Source: Mycobacterium stomatepiae | Lineage (GTDB): Bacteria; Actinomycetota; Actinomycetes; Mycobacteriales; Mycobacteriaceae | Direction: 5' to 3' | Assembly (NCBI RefSeq): GCF_010731715.1 | Contig: NZ_AP022587.1 | Location: 2,232,001-2,296,000 of the forward strand | Length of the DNA: 64,000 nucleotides | The notes under the pieces: generated by a model | What the model was told of the DNA's origin: nothing | Seen by the model: only the letters and a program-made list of their open reading frames with translations | Database searches by the model: none | Position numbers and translations under genes: made by a program | Part shown: positions 8,217-16,331 of the stretch, piece after piece | Layout: each line of letters opens with the position of its first letter | How positions within the stretch are numbered: position 1 is the stretch's first letter

Positions 8217-8747
8217 TTAACCGATTATCGGGCGCGGTGGGTCGTGGTCGCCGCCCGGTCCGGGCAGTTCGAGCTGCCACCACGAGACATCGTGCCAGGC
8301 GCCCAGCTTCCACCCCACCCGCCGGTAGTAACCGGCGCGGACAAACCCGAACGCCGCATGCAGCGCGTCGCTCGCCTCGTTGGGCTGCGCAGTACCCGCG
8401 AACGCCTGGCGAAAACCGCGCTCTGCCAACCTTTTCAACAGCTCGGCGTAGAGCATCCGGCCGCCACCGGCCCGCCGCGCGTCCTGGGCGAGATAGACAC
8501 TCGTCTCGACCGCCCACCGATAGGCGGCACGCGGATTGAACGGGCCCGCATAGGCATAACCGGTGACCTGTCCGTCTACCTCGAGCACCAGCCATTCGTG
8601 CATCGCAAGCGCCTTTTCGATGCGGTCCGCCATCTGGGGCGCCGTCGGCGGGTCGGTCTCGAACGAGATCGCGGTGTCCAGCACGTAGGGCCGGTAGATG
8701 TCGGCACACGCCGCGGCGTCGGCAGCGGTGGCGCGTCGAACCCGCAT
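8217..8747 (-). CDS. GNAT-family N-acetyltransferase, phosphinothricin acetyltransferase-like
   Basis: 176 residues from the ATG at 8747. It opens with VRRATAADAAACADIYRPYV and has the acetyl-CoA-binding block EVDGQVTGYAYAGPF, SVYLAQDARRAGGGRML, then the C-terminal PNEASDALHAAFGFVRAGYY and VGWKLGAWHDVSWWQLEL. This order is typical of the Pat/Bar subgroup that acetylates phosphinothricin-like amino acids or methionine sulfoximine; the natural substrate is not known. It overlaps the stop of the decayed aldo/keto reductase gene by one base (TGATG), so it was probably translated from a two-gene message. It is convergent with fadE23 across the IS element. Confidence 0.85.
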   Translation of the reverse strand: MRVRRATAADAAACADIYRPYVLDTAISFETDPPTAPQMADRIEKALAMHEWLVLEVDGQVTGYAYAGPFNPRAAYRWAVETSVYLAQDARRAGGGRMLYAELLKRLAERGFRQAFAGTAQPNEASDALHAAFGFVRAGYYRRVGWKLGAWHDVSWWQLELPGPGGDHDPPRPIIG

Positions 8748-9012
8748 CAGGCGGCGACCGCGTTCAGCTGCTCGCGAGTGGCATCGCCGCGCTCGATCGA
8801 CGCTACGTCCAGGTTCTCCTCGAGATGCCCCAGCGACGAGGTACCCGCAATCAGCAGCACGTTGGGCGCCACGCTCAGCGTCCATGCCAGCGCGACCTGC
8901 GCGGGTGTGCGTCCGAGTGGCGCGGCGGCCCCAGCGCACCGGGACCGGGCAGTTGCATGGCCCCAAACCTGACCCGGGAAACCGAGAAGCGACCGAGCGG
9001 AAAGGCGTCCAT
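8747..9012 (-). pseudogene. Aldo/keto reductase remnant with a large internal deletion
   Basis: From the ATG at 9012 the frame encodes a clear aldo/keto reductase N-terminus (MDAFPLGRFSVSRVRFGAMQ, then LPGPGALGPP). About 30 codons in, at roughly 8905-8925, a different frame takes over and encodes the family's C-terminus (GRTPAQVALAWTLSV, then LIAGTSSLGHLEENLDVA) to a stop at 8747. Aldo/keto reductases are about 280 aa; only about 85 codons remain, so some 190 codons including the catalytic Tyr/Lys/His are gone, with a frame change at the junction. Confidence 0.8.
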
Positions 9013-9034
9013 ACGGTGAGGCTAGCGTCGTCTT

Positions 9035-9982
9035 ATGGAAACTTTTCAGGCGCTGGTCGCCCGTCAAGATGGTGACCGGATCACCGCAGCGGTCGAGACG
9101 CTCAGCCCGTCCGACCTACCGCCGGGTGAGGTCACGATCCGGGTGCTGTTTTCCAGCGTCAACTTCAAGGACGCGCTGGCGCTGACACCCAAGGGCGGCG
9201 TCGTGCGCGACTATCCGATTGTTCCGGGCATCGACCTCACCGGCGAGGTCGTCGAATCGCAGTCGCCGGACTTCGGCGTGGGTGACAAGGTGCTGGCGCA
9301 CGGGTATCAGATCGGCACCGGCCACCACGGCGGCTACGCCGAGTACGCGCGGTTGCCGGCCGATCAGGTGGTGGCACTCGGCGCGCTGAGCCCGCGCGAG
9401 GGCGCGGCCATCGGAACCGCCGGCTTTACCGCCGCGATGAGCGTGCAGGCGCTGATCGATTGGGGCATCGTGCCCGACGCCGGGCCCATCGTGGTCACCG
9501 GCGCGTCCGGCGGGGTGGGTTCGGTCAGCGTCGATCTGCTCGCGGCCGCCGGGTACCACGTGGTCGCCTCCAGCGGTAAGGAAGCGGCGGCCGCAATGCT
9601 GAAAGAACTTGGCGCCGCGGAGGTTATCGGCCGGCTGCCCACCGATCCCGACGCCAAACCGCGCCCGCTGGCGAAGGCGCGCTGGGCGGGCGCGGTGGAC
9701 TGCGTCGGCGGCGCGACGCTGGCCGATGTGCTGAGCAGCGTCGACTACGGCGGGGCGGTGGCGGCCAGCGGACTCACCGGTGGACCCGCGCTGCACACCA
9801 CGGTGATGCCGATCGCCCGGCGGCGCGAGCTGTGGGCACTGCTCGGCGACTCGCTCAAGCCGCGGCACCTGGACTCGGTCACCAGCGACGTCGACGTCAA
9901 GGACGTCGTCGGGGTGTTGGATCAGCTGCGCGCCGGCAGCTACTCCGGCCGCGCGGTGGTACGTGTCGCCGGCGGATTCTGA
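9035..9982 (+). CDS. YhdH/AcuI-type zinc-independent MDR oxidoreductase
   Basis: 315 residues with the medium-chain dehydrogenase/reductase fold. The N-terminal catalytic domain carries SSVNFKDALALTPKGGVVRDYPIVPGIDLTG-type sequence. The nucleotide-binding domain follows with TGASGGVGSVSVDLL at 155-169 and SSGK, the pattern of the NADPH-dependent YhdH/YhfP and acryloyl-CoA reductase AcuI group. No zinc-ligand cysteine cluster is seen. It is likely to reduce an activated C=C bond with NADPH. It starts 22 bases from the divergent aldo/keto reductase remnant and is followed 63 bases later by fadB4, another MDR enzyme but not close in sequence. Confidence 0.85.
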   Translation: METFQALVARQDGDRITAAVETLSPSDLPPGEVTIRVLFSSVNFKDALALTPKGGVVRDYPIVPGIDLTGEVVESQSPDFGVGDKVLAHGYQIGTGHHGGYAEYARLPADQVVALGALSPREGAAIGTAGFTAAMSVQALIDWGIVPDAGPIVVTGASGGVGSVSVDLLAAAGYHVVASSGKEAAAAMLKELGAAEVIGRLPTDPDAKPRPLAKARWAGAVDCVGGATLADVLSSVDYGGAVAASGLTGGPALHTTVMPIARRRELWALLGDSLKPRHLDSVTSDVDVKDVVGVLDQLRAGSYSGRAVVRVAGGF

Positions 9983-10045
9983 GCTCGCAGTAGGCTATTC
10001 GAGCGCTGGGCGGAGGCGTCCGGCGCTATCGACAACGGAGGCAAC

Positions 10046-11014
10046 ATGCGCGCTGCACGGGTGACTCGGCTTGATGGTCCGGAGGCGATCGAGGTGGGCG
10101 AGGTCGATGAGCCCACCGGCGACGGGATCGTCGTCGAGGTGCACGCGGCGGGTGCCGCGTTCCCGGACGCGCTGCTGACCCGCGGCCTCTATCAATACCG
10201 TCCCGACCCCCCATTCGTGCTGGGAGCCGAGATCGCCGGGGTGGTTCGATCGGCACCGGACGGCGCGCACGTGCAGCCCGGCGACCGGGTCGTAGGCCTG
10301 ACGATGCTCAGCGGCGGCATGGCCGAGGTCGCGGTGCTCTCCCCCGACCGGGCGTTCAAGCTGCCGGACAACGTGAGCTTCGAGGCCGGCGCCGGGCTGC
10401 TGTTCAACGACCTGACGATGTACTTCGCGCTGACCGTACGCGGCCGCCTGCAACAGGGCGAAACCCTGCTGGTGCACGGCGCGGCCGGCGGCATCGGGAC
10501 CTCGACGCTGCGCCTGGCACCGGCGCTCGGGGCATCACGCACCATCGCGGTCGTCAGCAGCGAGGAGAAGGCCCAGATCGCCACCGCGGCAGGCGCAACC
10601 GATGTCGTGCTGGCCGACGGATTCAAGGATGCGGTCAAGGAACTGACCGGCGGCCGCGGCGTCGACATGGTCGTCGACCCGGTCGGCGGTGACCGGTTCA
10701 CCGACTCGCTGCGTTCGCTGGTTGCCGGCGGACGGCTGCTGGTCATCGGCTTCACCGGCGGCGAGATTCCCACCGTGAAGGTAAACAGGTTGCTGCTCAA
10801 CAACATTGACGTCGTCGGCGTCGGATGGGGCGCCTGGGCGGGAACACACCCCGGGGCGCTGGAAGAGCAGTGGGCCGGACTCGAACGCCTGCTCAGCTCG
10901 GGAGAGCTGGCCGCCCCGCAGCCGGAGGTCTACCCGCTGGATCAGGCCGCCGCGGCGGTCGCGTCGATGGAGAATCGCACCGCTAAAGGAAAAGTCGTCC
11001 TGCGGGTCCGTTGA
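10046..11014 (+). CDS. fadB4: NADPH:quinone oxidoreductase-type MDR protein FadB4
   Basis: 322 residues, almost the length of Rv3141 FadB4 and close to my recollection of that sequence. N-terminal GroES-like domain (AAFPDALLTRGLYQYRPDPP, then FVLGAEIAGVV), nucleotide-binding motif VHGAAGGIGTSTLRLA near 143-158, VDPVGGDRF, and C-terminal ENRTAKGKVVLRVR. The historical name suggests a fatty-acid role, but the sequence is a quinone-reductase-like enoyl or quinone reductase. GGAGG lies 7 bases before the ATG. In M. tuberculosis it directly follows fadE23; here the IS30 element, GNAT gene and YhdH-like gene intervene. Confidence 0.9.
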   Translation: MRAARVTRLDGPEAIEVGEVDEPTGDGIVVEVHAAGAAFPDALLTRGLYQYRPDPPFVLGAEIAGVVRSAPDGAHVQPGDRVVGLTMLSGGMAEVAVLSPDRAFKLPDNVSFEAGAGLLFNDLTMYFALTVRGRLQQGETLLVHGAAGGIGTSTLRLAPALGASRTIAVVSSEEKAQIATAAGATDVVLADGFKDAVKELTGGRGVDMVVDPVGGDRFTDSLRSLVAGGRLLVIGFTGGEIPTVKVNRLLLNNIDVVGVGWGAWAGTHPGALEEQWAGLERLLSSGELAAPQPEVYPLDQAAAAVASMENRTAKGKVVLRVR

Positions 11015-11180
11015 CCCCCCGTCCGATCAGCGACACTCAACGTCTGCGACGACACGCCGCGCTCCGCAATGGTTTAAGTCTCGGCGCTAAGGGCGCAAGC
11101 ACGGCATCACCCTTGTGCACGCTCGAAACAAACAGTAATGTCACTTTCAGTTTTGCCGTCAGCTCCGAGGAGTGCCACCC

Positions 11181-12296
11181 ATGGAATCCTTCGTTCACCT
11201 GCGCAAAGGCAAGACGCCGCGTCGCCTGCACGCCGACCTCGACGGCCTCAAGGACGACGAACTCGGCCGGGGCGGGTTCACCGGAAGGACGGCCAACATC
11301 TACCGCCGCCACGACCCCACCGCCTTCCGGGCGTCCGGACCGCTGCGGCCGCTCGACGTGCTGTCCAGCGAGCTCAAACCCAGCGACGCCACCGATGCCA
11401 ACGGTGGACCGCTGCTGATGTTCAGCAACGACGACTGCCGCATCCTGCTCAGCCGCCGGCACGAACCGATGCCCTACTTCGCCCGCCATGTCGACGGCGA
11501 TCTGCTGTCCTTCGTACACCGGGGCACCGGGCTGCTGGAGACCGAGTTCGGGCCGCTGCGCTACCGCGAGGGCGACTGGGTCTACATCCCGAAGGCATGC
11601 ACGTGGCGCCAGGTGCCGGATCGCGAAACCACATGGGTGATGATCGAGGCCACCGACGAGTTCCGGGTGCCACCGCCCGGGCCGCTGGGCCGCCACTTCC
11701 CGTTCGACCCGTCGCAGGTCACGGTTCCCGAACCGGCACCGATCGAGGACGTCCCTGGTTTGACGGCCCACGAGGAGTACGAGGTCCGGCTTGTCCACCG
11801 CGATGTTCTGGAAGGTGGACCGACAACGCTTGTCTACCAACATAATCCGCTCGACATCGAAGGCTGGCGCGGCGACAACTTCGCCTTCACCTTCAACATC
11901 GACGACTACAACGTGATCACCTCCGACAGCGTCCACCTGCCGCCGACTGTGCATCTGTTCATGCAGGCAACCGGCGTCTACGTGATGAACTTCCTGCCCA
12001 AGCCCGCCGAGGGCGTCGCCGGCACCGAACGAACCCCCTGGTATCACCGCAACGTCGACTACGACGAAATCGCGTTCTTCCACGGCGGCTCGCTCTACGG
12101 GATCCCAATGCCCCCGGGCCTGATTACCCATGCGCCACAAGGGGTTCACCACGGCGTACCGGAGAAGGCACGCGAAAGAGCACGCCGCAAGTTCGACGAG
12201 CACTCGCGCGTCGACTGGCAGGTCATCGCCATCGACACCCGCCGGCGCCTGACACCGTCACCCGAAGTACTGGCCAACGATTTAGGACAACATTGA
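11181..12296 (+). CDS. Homogentisate 1,2-dioxygenase-like cupin dioxygenase
   Basis: 371 residues from the ATG at 11181; GAGGAG at 11167-11172 makes this a better start than the GTG at 11172. It is a bicupin of the homogentisate dioxygenase family. The iron ligands expected from that family are visible near the C-terminus: His289 in PWYHRN, an acidic residue (Asp295 or Glu296) and His317 in LITHAPQGVHHG. The spacing differs slightly from classic homogentisate dioxygenase, so the substrate may be another dihydroxylated aromatic. It is the first gene of a ten-gene cluster with no space between most members; ring cleavage followed by hydrolase, CoA-transferase and lyase suggests a complete catabolic route. 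Confidence 0.8.
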   Translation: MESFVHLRKGKTPRRLHADLDGLKDDELGRGGFTGRTANIYRRHDPTAFRASGPLRPLDVLSSELKPSDATDANGGPLLMFSNDDCRILLSRRHEPMPYFARHVDGDLLSFVHRGTGLLETEFGPLRYREGDWVYIPKACTWRQVPDRETTWVMIEATDEFRVPPPGPLGRHFPFDPSQVTVPEPAPIEDVPGLTAHEEYEVRLVHRDVLEGGPTTLVYQHNPLDIEGWRGDNFAFTFNIDDYNVITSDSVHLPPTVHLFMQATGVYVMNFLPKPAEGVAGTERTPWYHRNVDYDEIAFFHGGSLYGIPMPPGLITHAPQGVHHGVPEKARERARRKFDEHSRVDWQVIAIDTRRRLTPSPEVLANDLGQH

Positions 12297-13495
12297 TGAG
12301 TCAAGCCGTGAAACAAACCGTCAAGCACGACTACGAGCGAATCCCGTATCTGGTTGCCTTCCAGAACAATTCCAGTGTCCGCGACGTCTATGGTGGGCTG
12401 GCCGAGATCACCGTGCTGGAGAGCTATCTGCTCAAGCCCAAAAACAAGCCGTCGGACACCGTGCTGGTCTTCATGCACCCGATCGGCGGCGGGGCATACC
12501 TGCCGATGATCAACGCGCTGGCCCGGGCCGGCCACCACGTCATCTACTGCAACAGCCGGTTCCGCGGCACCGATTCGGCGCTGCTGATGGAGAAGGTCGT
12601 CGAGGATCTCGGCGAGTGCATCAAGGACGCCAAGAACCGGCTGGGCTACGCCAAGGTGGTGCTGGCCGGGTGGAGCGGCGGCGGCTCGTTGTCGGTGTTC
12701 TACCAGCAGCAAGCCCAGCACGCGACGATCACGTCCAGCCCGACTGGCGACAGGCCCGACCTCACCAAGCTGGAGCTGCCCGCCGCCGACGGCATCATGC
12801 TGCTGGCCGCACACATCAGCCGGCACGGCACGCTGACCGAATGGCTCGACGCGTCCATCCTCGACGAATCCGATCCCACCAAGCGTGATCCAGAGCTAGA
12901 TCTCTACAACCCCGACAACCCCAACCAGCCGCCCTACACCGAGGAATTCCTGGCCCGGTACCGTCAAGCGCAGATTGACCGCAACCGCCGCATCACCGCA
13001 TGGGTCAAAGAGAAGCTGGCTGAATTGACCGCTCAGGGCCGCCCCGACGACGAGTTCGGATTCGTCGTGCATGGCACGATGGCCGACCCGCGCTGGCTGG
13101 ATCCCAGCGTGGATCCCAATGAGCGCACACCGGGGACCTGTTACCTGGGCGACCCGCACGTGGTGAACATGAGCCCGGTCGGGCTGGCTCGCTTCTCGAC
13201 GCTGCGCGGCTGGCTGTCGCAATGGAGCTATGACGAGGCACGCGGCGACGGCGTGGACTGCGGGCGCGACATCGCGATCCCCGCGCTGGTGATCGGCAAC
13301 CTGGCCGACGACGCCTGCACACCCAGCCACACCCGGCGGCTGTTCGACGCGATTGGGCATCCCGACAAGGAAATGCACGAAATCCCAGGCGCCACACACT
13401 ATTACGCCGGTCCGGATCAGCGCGACAAGCTGCGCCAGGCCGTCGACATAGTCACCGATTGGCTGGTCCGACACGATTTCGCGAGCGCCGAATGA
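12296..13495 (+). CDS. Alpha/beta hydrolase of the aromatic catabolic cluster
   Basis: 399 residues; the ATG at 12296 overlaps the dioxygenase stop by one base (TGATG). The nucleophile elbow GWSGGGS places the catalytic Ser at residue 127, with HPIGGGAYLP as oxyanion region, Asp in NLADDACTPSH and His in GATHYYAGP completing the triad. The oxyanion loop, the GTD segment after NSRFRG and the long lid (about 165-260) make it a large single-domain hydrolase. By position it probably hydrolyses the ring-cleavage product made by the dioxygenase (a fumarylacetoacetate-hydrolase-like step done by an unrelated fold), which is an inference. Confidence 0.8.
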   Translation: MSQAVKQTVKHDYERIPYLVAFQNNSSVRDVYGGLAEITVLESYLLKPKNKPSDTVLVFMHPIGGGAYLPMINALARAGHHVIYCNSRFRGTDSALLMEKVVEDLGECIKDAKNRLGYAKVVLAGWSGGGSLSVFYQQQAQHATITSSPTGDRPDLTKLELPAADGIMLLAAHISRHGTLTEWLDASILDESDPTKRDPELDLYNPDNPNQPPYTEEFLARYRQAQIDRNRRITAWVKEKLAELTAQGRPDDEFGFVVHGTMADPRWLDPSVDPNERTPGTCYLGDPHVVNMSPVGLARFSTLRGWLSQWSYDEARGDGVDCGRDIAIPALVIGNLADDACTPSHTRRLFDAIGHPDKEMHEIPGATHYYAGPDQRDKLRQAVDIVTDWLVRHDFASAE

Positions 13496-14775
13496 CGTCC
13501 GCCAACGACGATCCAGCGCGAAGCGAAGGGGTGGGGGCACCTCCGGCTCGCGGGAAACAGGGGCGGCATTCAGCACCGGGCGGACCGCTCGACGGCATCC
13601 GGGTGCTCGAACTGGGCACCTTGATCGCGGGTCCATTCGCCGGCCGCTTGCTCGGGGATATGGGCGCCGAAGTCATCAAGGTGGAGCCACCGGGCGCCCC
13701 GGACCCGCTGCGCAACTGGGGACAGGCCGAGCACCAGGGCCACCACGTGTTCTGGACAGTGGCCGCGCGCAACAAGAAGGCCATCACGCTCGACCTGCGC
13801 CGGCCGCCGGGTCGCGAGCTGTTCCTCGAGCTCGTCGAGAAGTCCGACATCGTGGTGGAGAACTTCCGTCCGGGCACGCTGGAGAAGTGGGACCTGGGCT
13901 ACGACGTGCTCAGCGCGCGTAACGCCGGCATCATCCTGGTCCGGGTGTCCGGCTACGGCCAGACCGGGCCCGATGCCCACAAGGCCGGCTATGCCTCGGT
14001 GGCCGAGGCCGCCAGTGGACTGCGGCACCTCAACGGATTTCCCGGTGGACCACCGCCGCGGATCGCACTCTCCCTGGGCGACAGCCTGGCCGGCATGTTC
14101 GGTGCCCAAGGCGCGATGGCCGCCCTGTACCGCCGCAGCGTCACCGGGCGGGGACAGGTCGTCGACGTCGCGCTGACCGAATCATGTTTGGCCATCCAGG
14201 AATCGACGATCCCCGACTACGACGTCGGCGGCGTGGTGCGCGGACCGTCGGGCACCCGGCTGGAGGGCATCGCGCCGTCCAACATCTATCGCAGCGCCGA
14301 CGATTCGTGGGTGGTGATCGCCGCCAACCAGGACACCGTGTTCGCCCGGCTGTGTGCGGCTATGGGTCGCCCGGAGCTGGCCGGTGACGATCGGTTCGCG
14401 ACACACACCGCGCGCGGCCGCAACCAGGACGAGCTCGACAAGATCATCGCCACGTGGGCCGCCGAGCGGCAGCTCGGCGACATCGTCGAAACCCTTTCTG
14501 CCGCGGGTGTGATCGCGGGTCCCATCAACACCGTCGCGGACGTGGTGGAGGATCCCCAGCTGCGGGCACGCGGGATGCTGGTCGAGCACTACGACGAACG
14601 CATCGAGCGCAATGTGTTGGGGCCCGGTGTTATTCCGGTGCTGTCGGAATCGCCGGGCAGTGTCCGCCACGCCGGACCCGCCTGCCCGGGACAACACAAC
14701 GACGACGTCTACGCCAGGCTGCTGGGCAAGACCGCCGAGCAGCTCCAGGCATTGCGTGGCGAGGGGGTGCTGTAA
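13492..14775 (+). CDS. CaiB/BaiF family (class III) CoA-transferase
   Basis: 427 residues from the ATG at 13492, overlapping the hydrolase stop by four bases. The family fold begins at about residue 31 (GPLDGIRVLELGTLIAGPFA, then LLGDMGAEVIKVEPP). The catalytic Asp is Asp197 in SLGDSLAGMFGAQGA. It transfers CoA between carboxylic acids, here presumably activating the acid released upstream. The first 30 residues are an odd Gly/Ala/Arg-rich leader containing GVGAPPARG, encoded by a copy of a short mycobacterial repeat also found between nuoL and nuoM, so translation may in nature start later, although no good start codon is visible there. Confidence 0.88.
   Translation: MTSANDDPARSEGVGAPPARGKQGRHSAPGGPLDGIRVLELGTLIAGPFAGRLLGDMGAEVIKVEPPGAPDPLRNWGQAEHQGHHVFWTVAARNKKAITLDLRRPPGRELFLELVEKSDIVVENFRPGTLEKWDLGYDVLSARNAGIILVRVSGYGQTGPDAHKAGYASVAEAASGLRHLNGFPGGPPPRIALSLGDSLAGMFGAQGAMAALYRRSVTGRGQVVDVALTESCLAIQESTIPDYDVGGVVRGPSGTRLEGIAPSNIYRSADDSWVVIAANQDTVFARLCAAMGRPELAGDDRFATHTARGRNQDELDKIIATWAAERQLGDIVETLSAAGVIAGPINTVADVVEDPQLRARGMLVEHYDERIERNVLGPGVIPVLSESPGSVRHAGPACPGQHNDDVYARLLGKTAEQLQALRGEGVL
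13531..13567 (+). repeat. 37-bp GTGGGGG-type interspersed repeat inside the CoA-transferase gene
   Basis: This 37-base stretch matches 32984-33020 at 30 of 37 positions without gaps (GTGGGGGyACCTCC...GCGGG...GCGGC). Here it is translated as GVGAPPARGKQGR; between nuoL and nuoM it is non-coding. The element contains a CTCC-GC/GC-GG hairpin. I recall similar GVGAPPA stretches in other mycobacterial proteins, but cannot check that here. Confidence 0.55.
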
Positions 14776-14778
14776 ACC

Positions 14779-15678
14779 GTGCACGTCGACATCCGTGAGG
14801 TGGCGCTGCGCGACGGGCTGCAGATCGAGAAGCCAATCCCGTTGTCCGCCAAGCTGGAACTGCTCGCCGCGGTGGCAGCTACCGGTGTGCGCGAGGTCGA
14901 GGTCACGGCATTCGTGTCCCCGACGAAGGTGCCGTCGATGGCCGACGCCGCCGACCTCGCCGCCGAGCTGCACAACTATCCCGACATCGAATTTTCCGCC
15001 CTGGTGGCCAGCCCGAACGGCGCCAAGCGCGCCGTCGCCGCCGGCATGCGGTCGATCGAATACGTGGTGGCCGCCGACGACACGTTCAGTCAGGCCAACG
15101 TCGGACGCACCAGCGCCGAAGCCACCGACCAGATCGACGAGATCCTCGCGATCGCGCACGGCAACTCCGGCTTTCCGGTCACGGTCGAGGTCGTCATCGC
15201 CACCGCGTGGGACTCGCCGTTCGAAGGCCCCACCCCACCGCGGCGGGTGCTGGAGATCGCCGCGGCCGCCCGCGACCGCGGAGCCGACCGCCTGTCGATC
15301 GCCGACACCATCGGCACCACCACGCCGGGCCGGGTGAATTCGCTGATCGCCCAACTGCGTCCGGTGATCGGCGACCTGCCGCTGGGCGCACACTTCCACA
15401 ACACCCGCGGCTCCGGGCTGGCCAGCGCGTACGCGGCGGTCAACGCCGGCGTCACCCGGCTGGACTCCTCGGTCGGCGGGCTGGGCGGCTGCCCGTTCGC
15501 CCCGGGCGCCACCGGCAACATCGCCACCGAAGACCTGGTCTACCTGCTGACCGACAGCGGCATCGACGTCGACGTCGACCTGCAGGCCGCGATCGCCGCC
15601 GCCGATGTCGCGAAATCGACTGTGGGCCATGACCTGCCGAGCGCCCTACTGCGTGCCGGCGACCGGATCCGGACCTGA
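14779..15678 (+). CDS. Hydroxymethylglutaryl-CoA lyase family protein
   Basis: 299 residues from a GTG at 14779, three bases after the CoA-transferase stop. Family landmarks are intact: REVALRDGLQ with Arg11/Asp12, FVSPTKVPSMAD, metal-binding His205 and His207 in GAHFHNTRG, and the flexible loop GGLGGCPFAPGATGN with the active-site Cys238. HMG-CoA lyases split 3-hydroxy-3-methylglutaryl-CoA, or related branched 3-hydroxyacyl-CoAs, into acetyl-CoA and a ketoacid. In this cluster it would cut the CoA ester made by the CoA-transferase. No mvaB-type leucine pathway neighbours are seen, so another substrate is possible. Confidence 0.88.
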   Translation: MHVDIREVALRDGLQIEKPIPLSAKLELLAAVAATGVREVEVTAFVSPTKVPSMADAADLAAELHNYPDIEFSALVASPNGAKRAVAAGMRSIEYVVAADDTFSQANVGRTSAEATDQIDEILAIAHGNSGFPVTVEVVIATAWDSPFEGPTPPRRVLEIAAAARDRGADRLSIADTIGTTTPGRVNSLIAQLRPVIGDLPLGAHFHNTRGSGLASAYAAVNAGVTRLDSSVGGLGGCPFAPGATGNIATEDLVYLLTDSGIDVDVDLQAAIAAADVAKSTVGHDLPSALLRAGDRIRT

Positions 15679-16307
15679 TGCCCGAGTCCGGCGCCGACGG
15701 GTCGCGGGCGCTGACATCCAAAGGCCGTCAGACCAGGCAGGCCATCGAACAAGCAGCGCGAAAACTGTTTGCCGAGCGTGGCTTTCACGGCACCACGCTG
15801 GCCGACATCACATCGGCCGCGGGAAAATCACCGGCGGTCTTCTACCGGTATTTCGCCGACAAGGAAAATCTGCTCGCCGCGCTCGCGGAGTCTTTCCTGC
15901 ACGACGTCGTGGCACCGTCGGGCCTGAGTGTGCACCTGCCGGATTCCGCGGATGACGACGCGTTCTTCACCTCGGTGGTCACCGGCTACTGGAACATCTT
16001 CAAGCAGAACATCGGCATCATGATCGCCGTCTCGCAGCTGGCCGCGACACAGCCGCGGTTTGCGGCCGTGCAGAACGAGTTTCGCAAGTTCGGCATGGAC
16101 ATCGTGGCCGCCTCGGTGCGGCGCGCCCAGGAGCAGGGCTACGGCGGCGAGCTCAATCCGCAACACACCGCGGCCGCCATCGCGCTGCTGTTCGAGAACT
16201 TCACCACCGTCTTCGTCGGGCAGTCCGGTCTCGGAATCCAGATCAGCGACGAGGACGCCATCGCCACCCTGTCGACGATTTGGAAGAAGACTCTCTACGG
16301 CGTGTGA
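15678..16307 (+). CDS. TetR-family regulator embedded in the catabolic operon
   Basis: 209 residues; its ATG overlaps the lyase stop by one base (TGATG). The N-terminal DNA-binding domain is clear: RQTRQAIEQAARKLFAERGFHGTTL, then ADITSAAGKSPAVFYRYFADKENLL (about residues 15-65). The C-terminal helical ligand domain has no assignable specificity. Being translationally coupled in the middle of the operon, it most likely regulates the cluster in response to a pathway intermediate, probably as an autoregulatory repressor acting at the space before 11181. Confidence 0.88.
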   Translation: MPESGADGSRALTSKGRQTRQAIEQAARKLFAERGFHGTTLADITSAAGKSPAVFYRYFADKENLLAALAESFLHDVVAPSGLSVHLPDSADDDAFFTSVVTGYWNIFKQNIGIMIAVSQLAATQPRFAAVQNEFRKFGMDIVAASVRRAQEQGYGGELNPQHTAAAIALLFENFTTVFVGQSGLGIQISDEDAIATLSTIWKKTLYGV

Positions 16308-16331
16308 CGCGAGGATCGCGAGGAGGTAACT

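Noticed and set aside
11037..12203. 388-codon minus-strand frame opposite the cupin dioxygenase
   Set aside because: Antisense to a gene with clear family motifs; no ribosome site or domain of its own.
14182..15630. 482-codon minus-strand frame opposite the CoA-transferase and HMG-CoA lyase
   Set aside because: Shadow of two well-supported genes; no recognisable domain and low-complexity composition.
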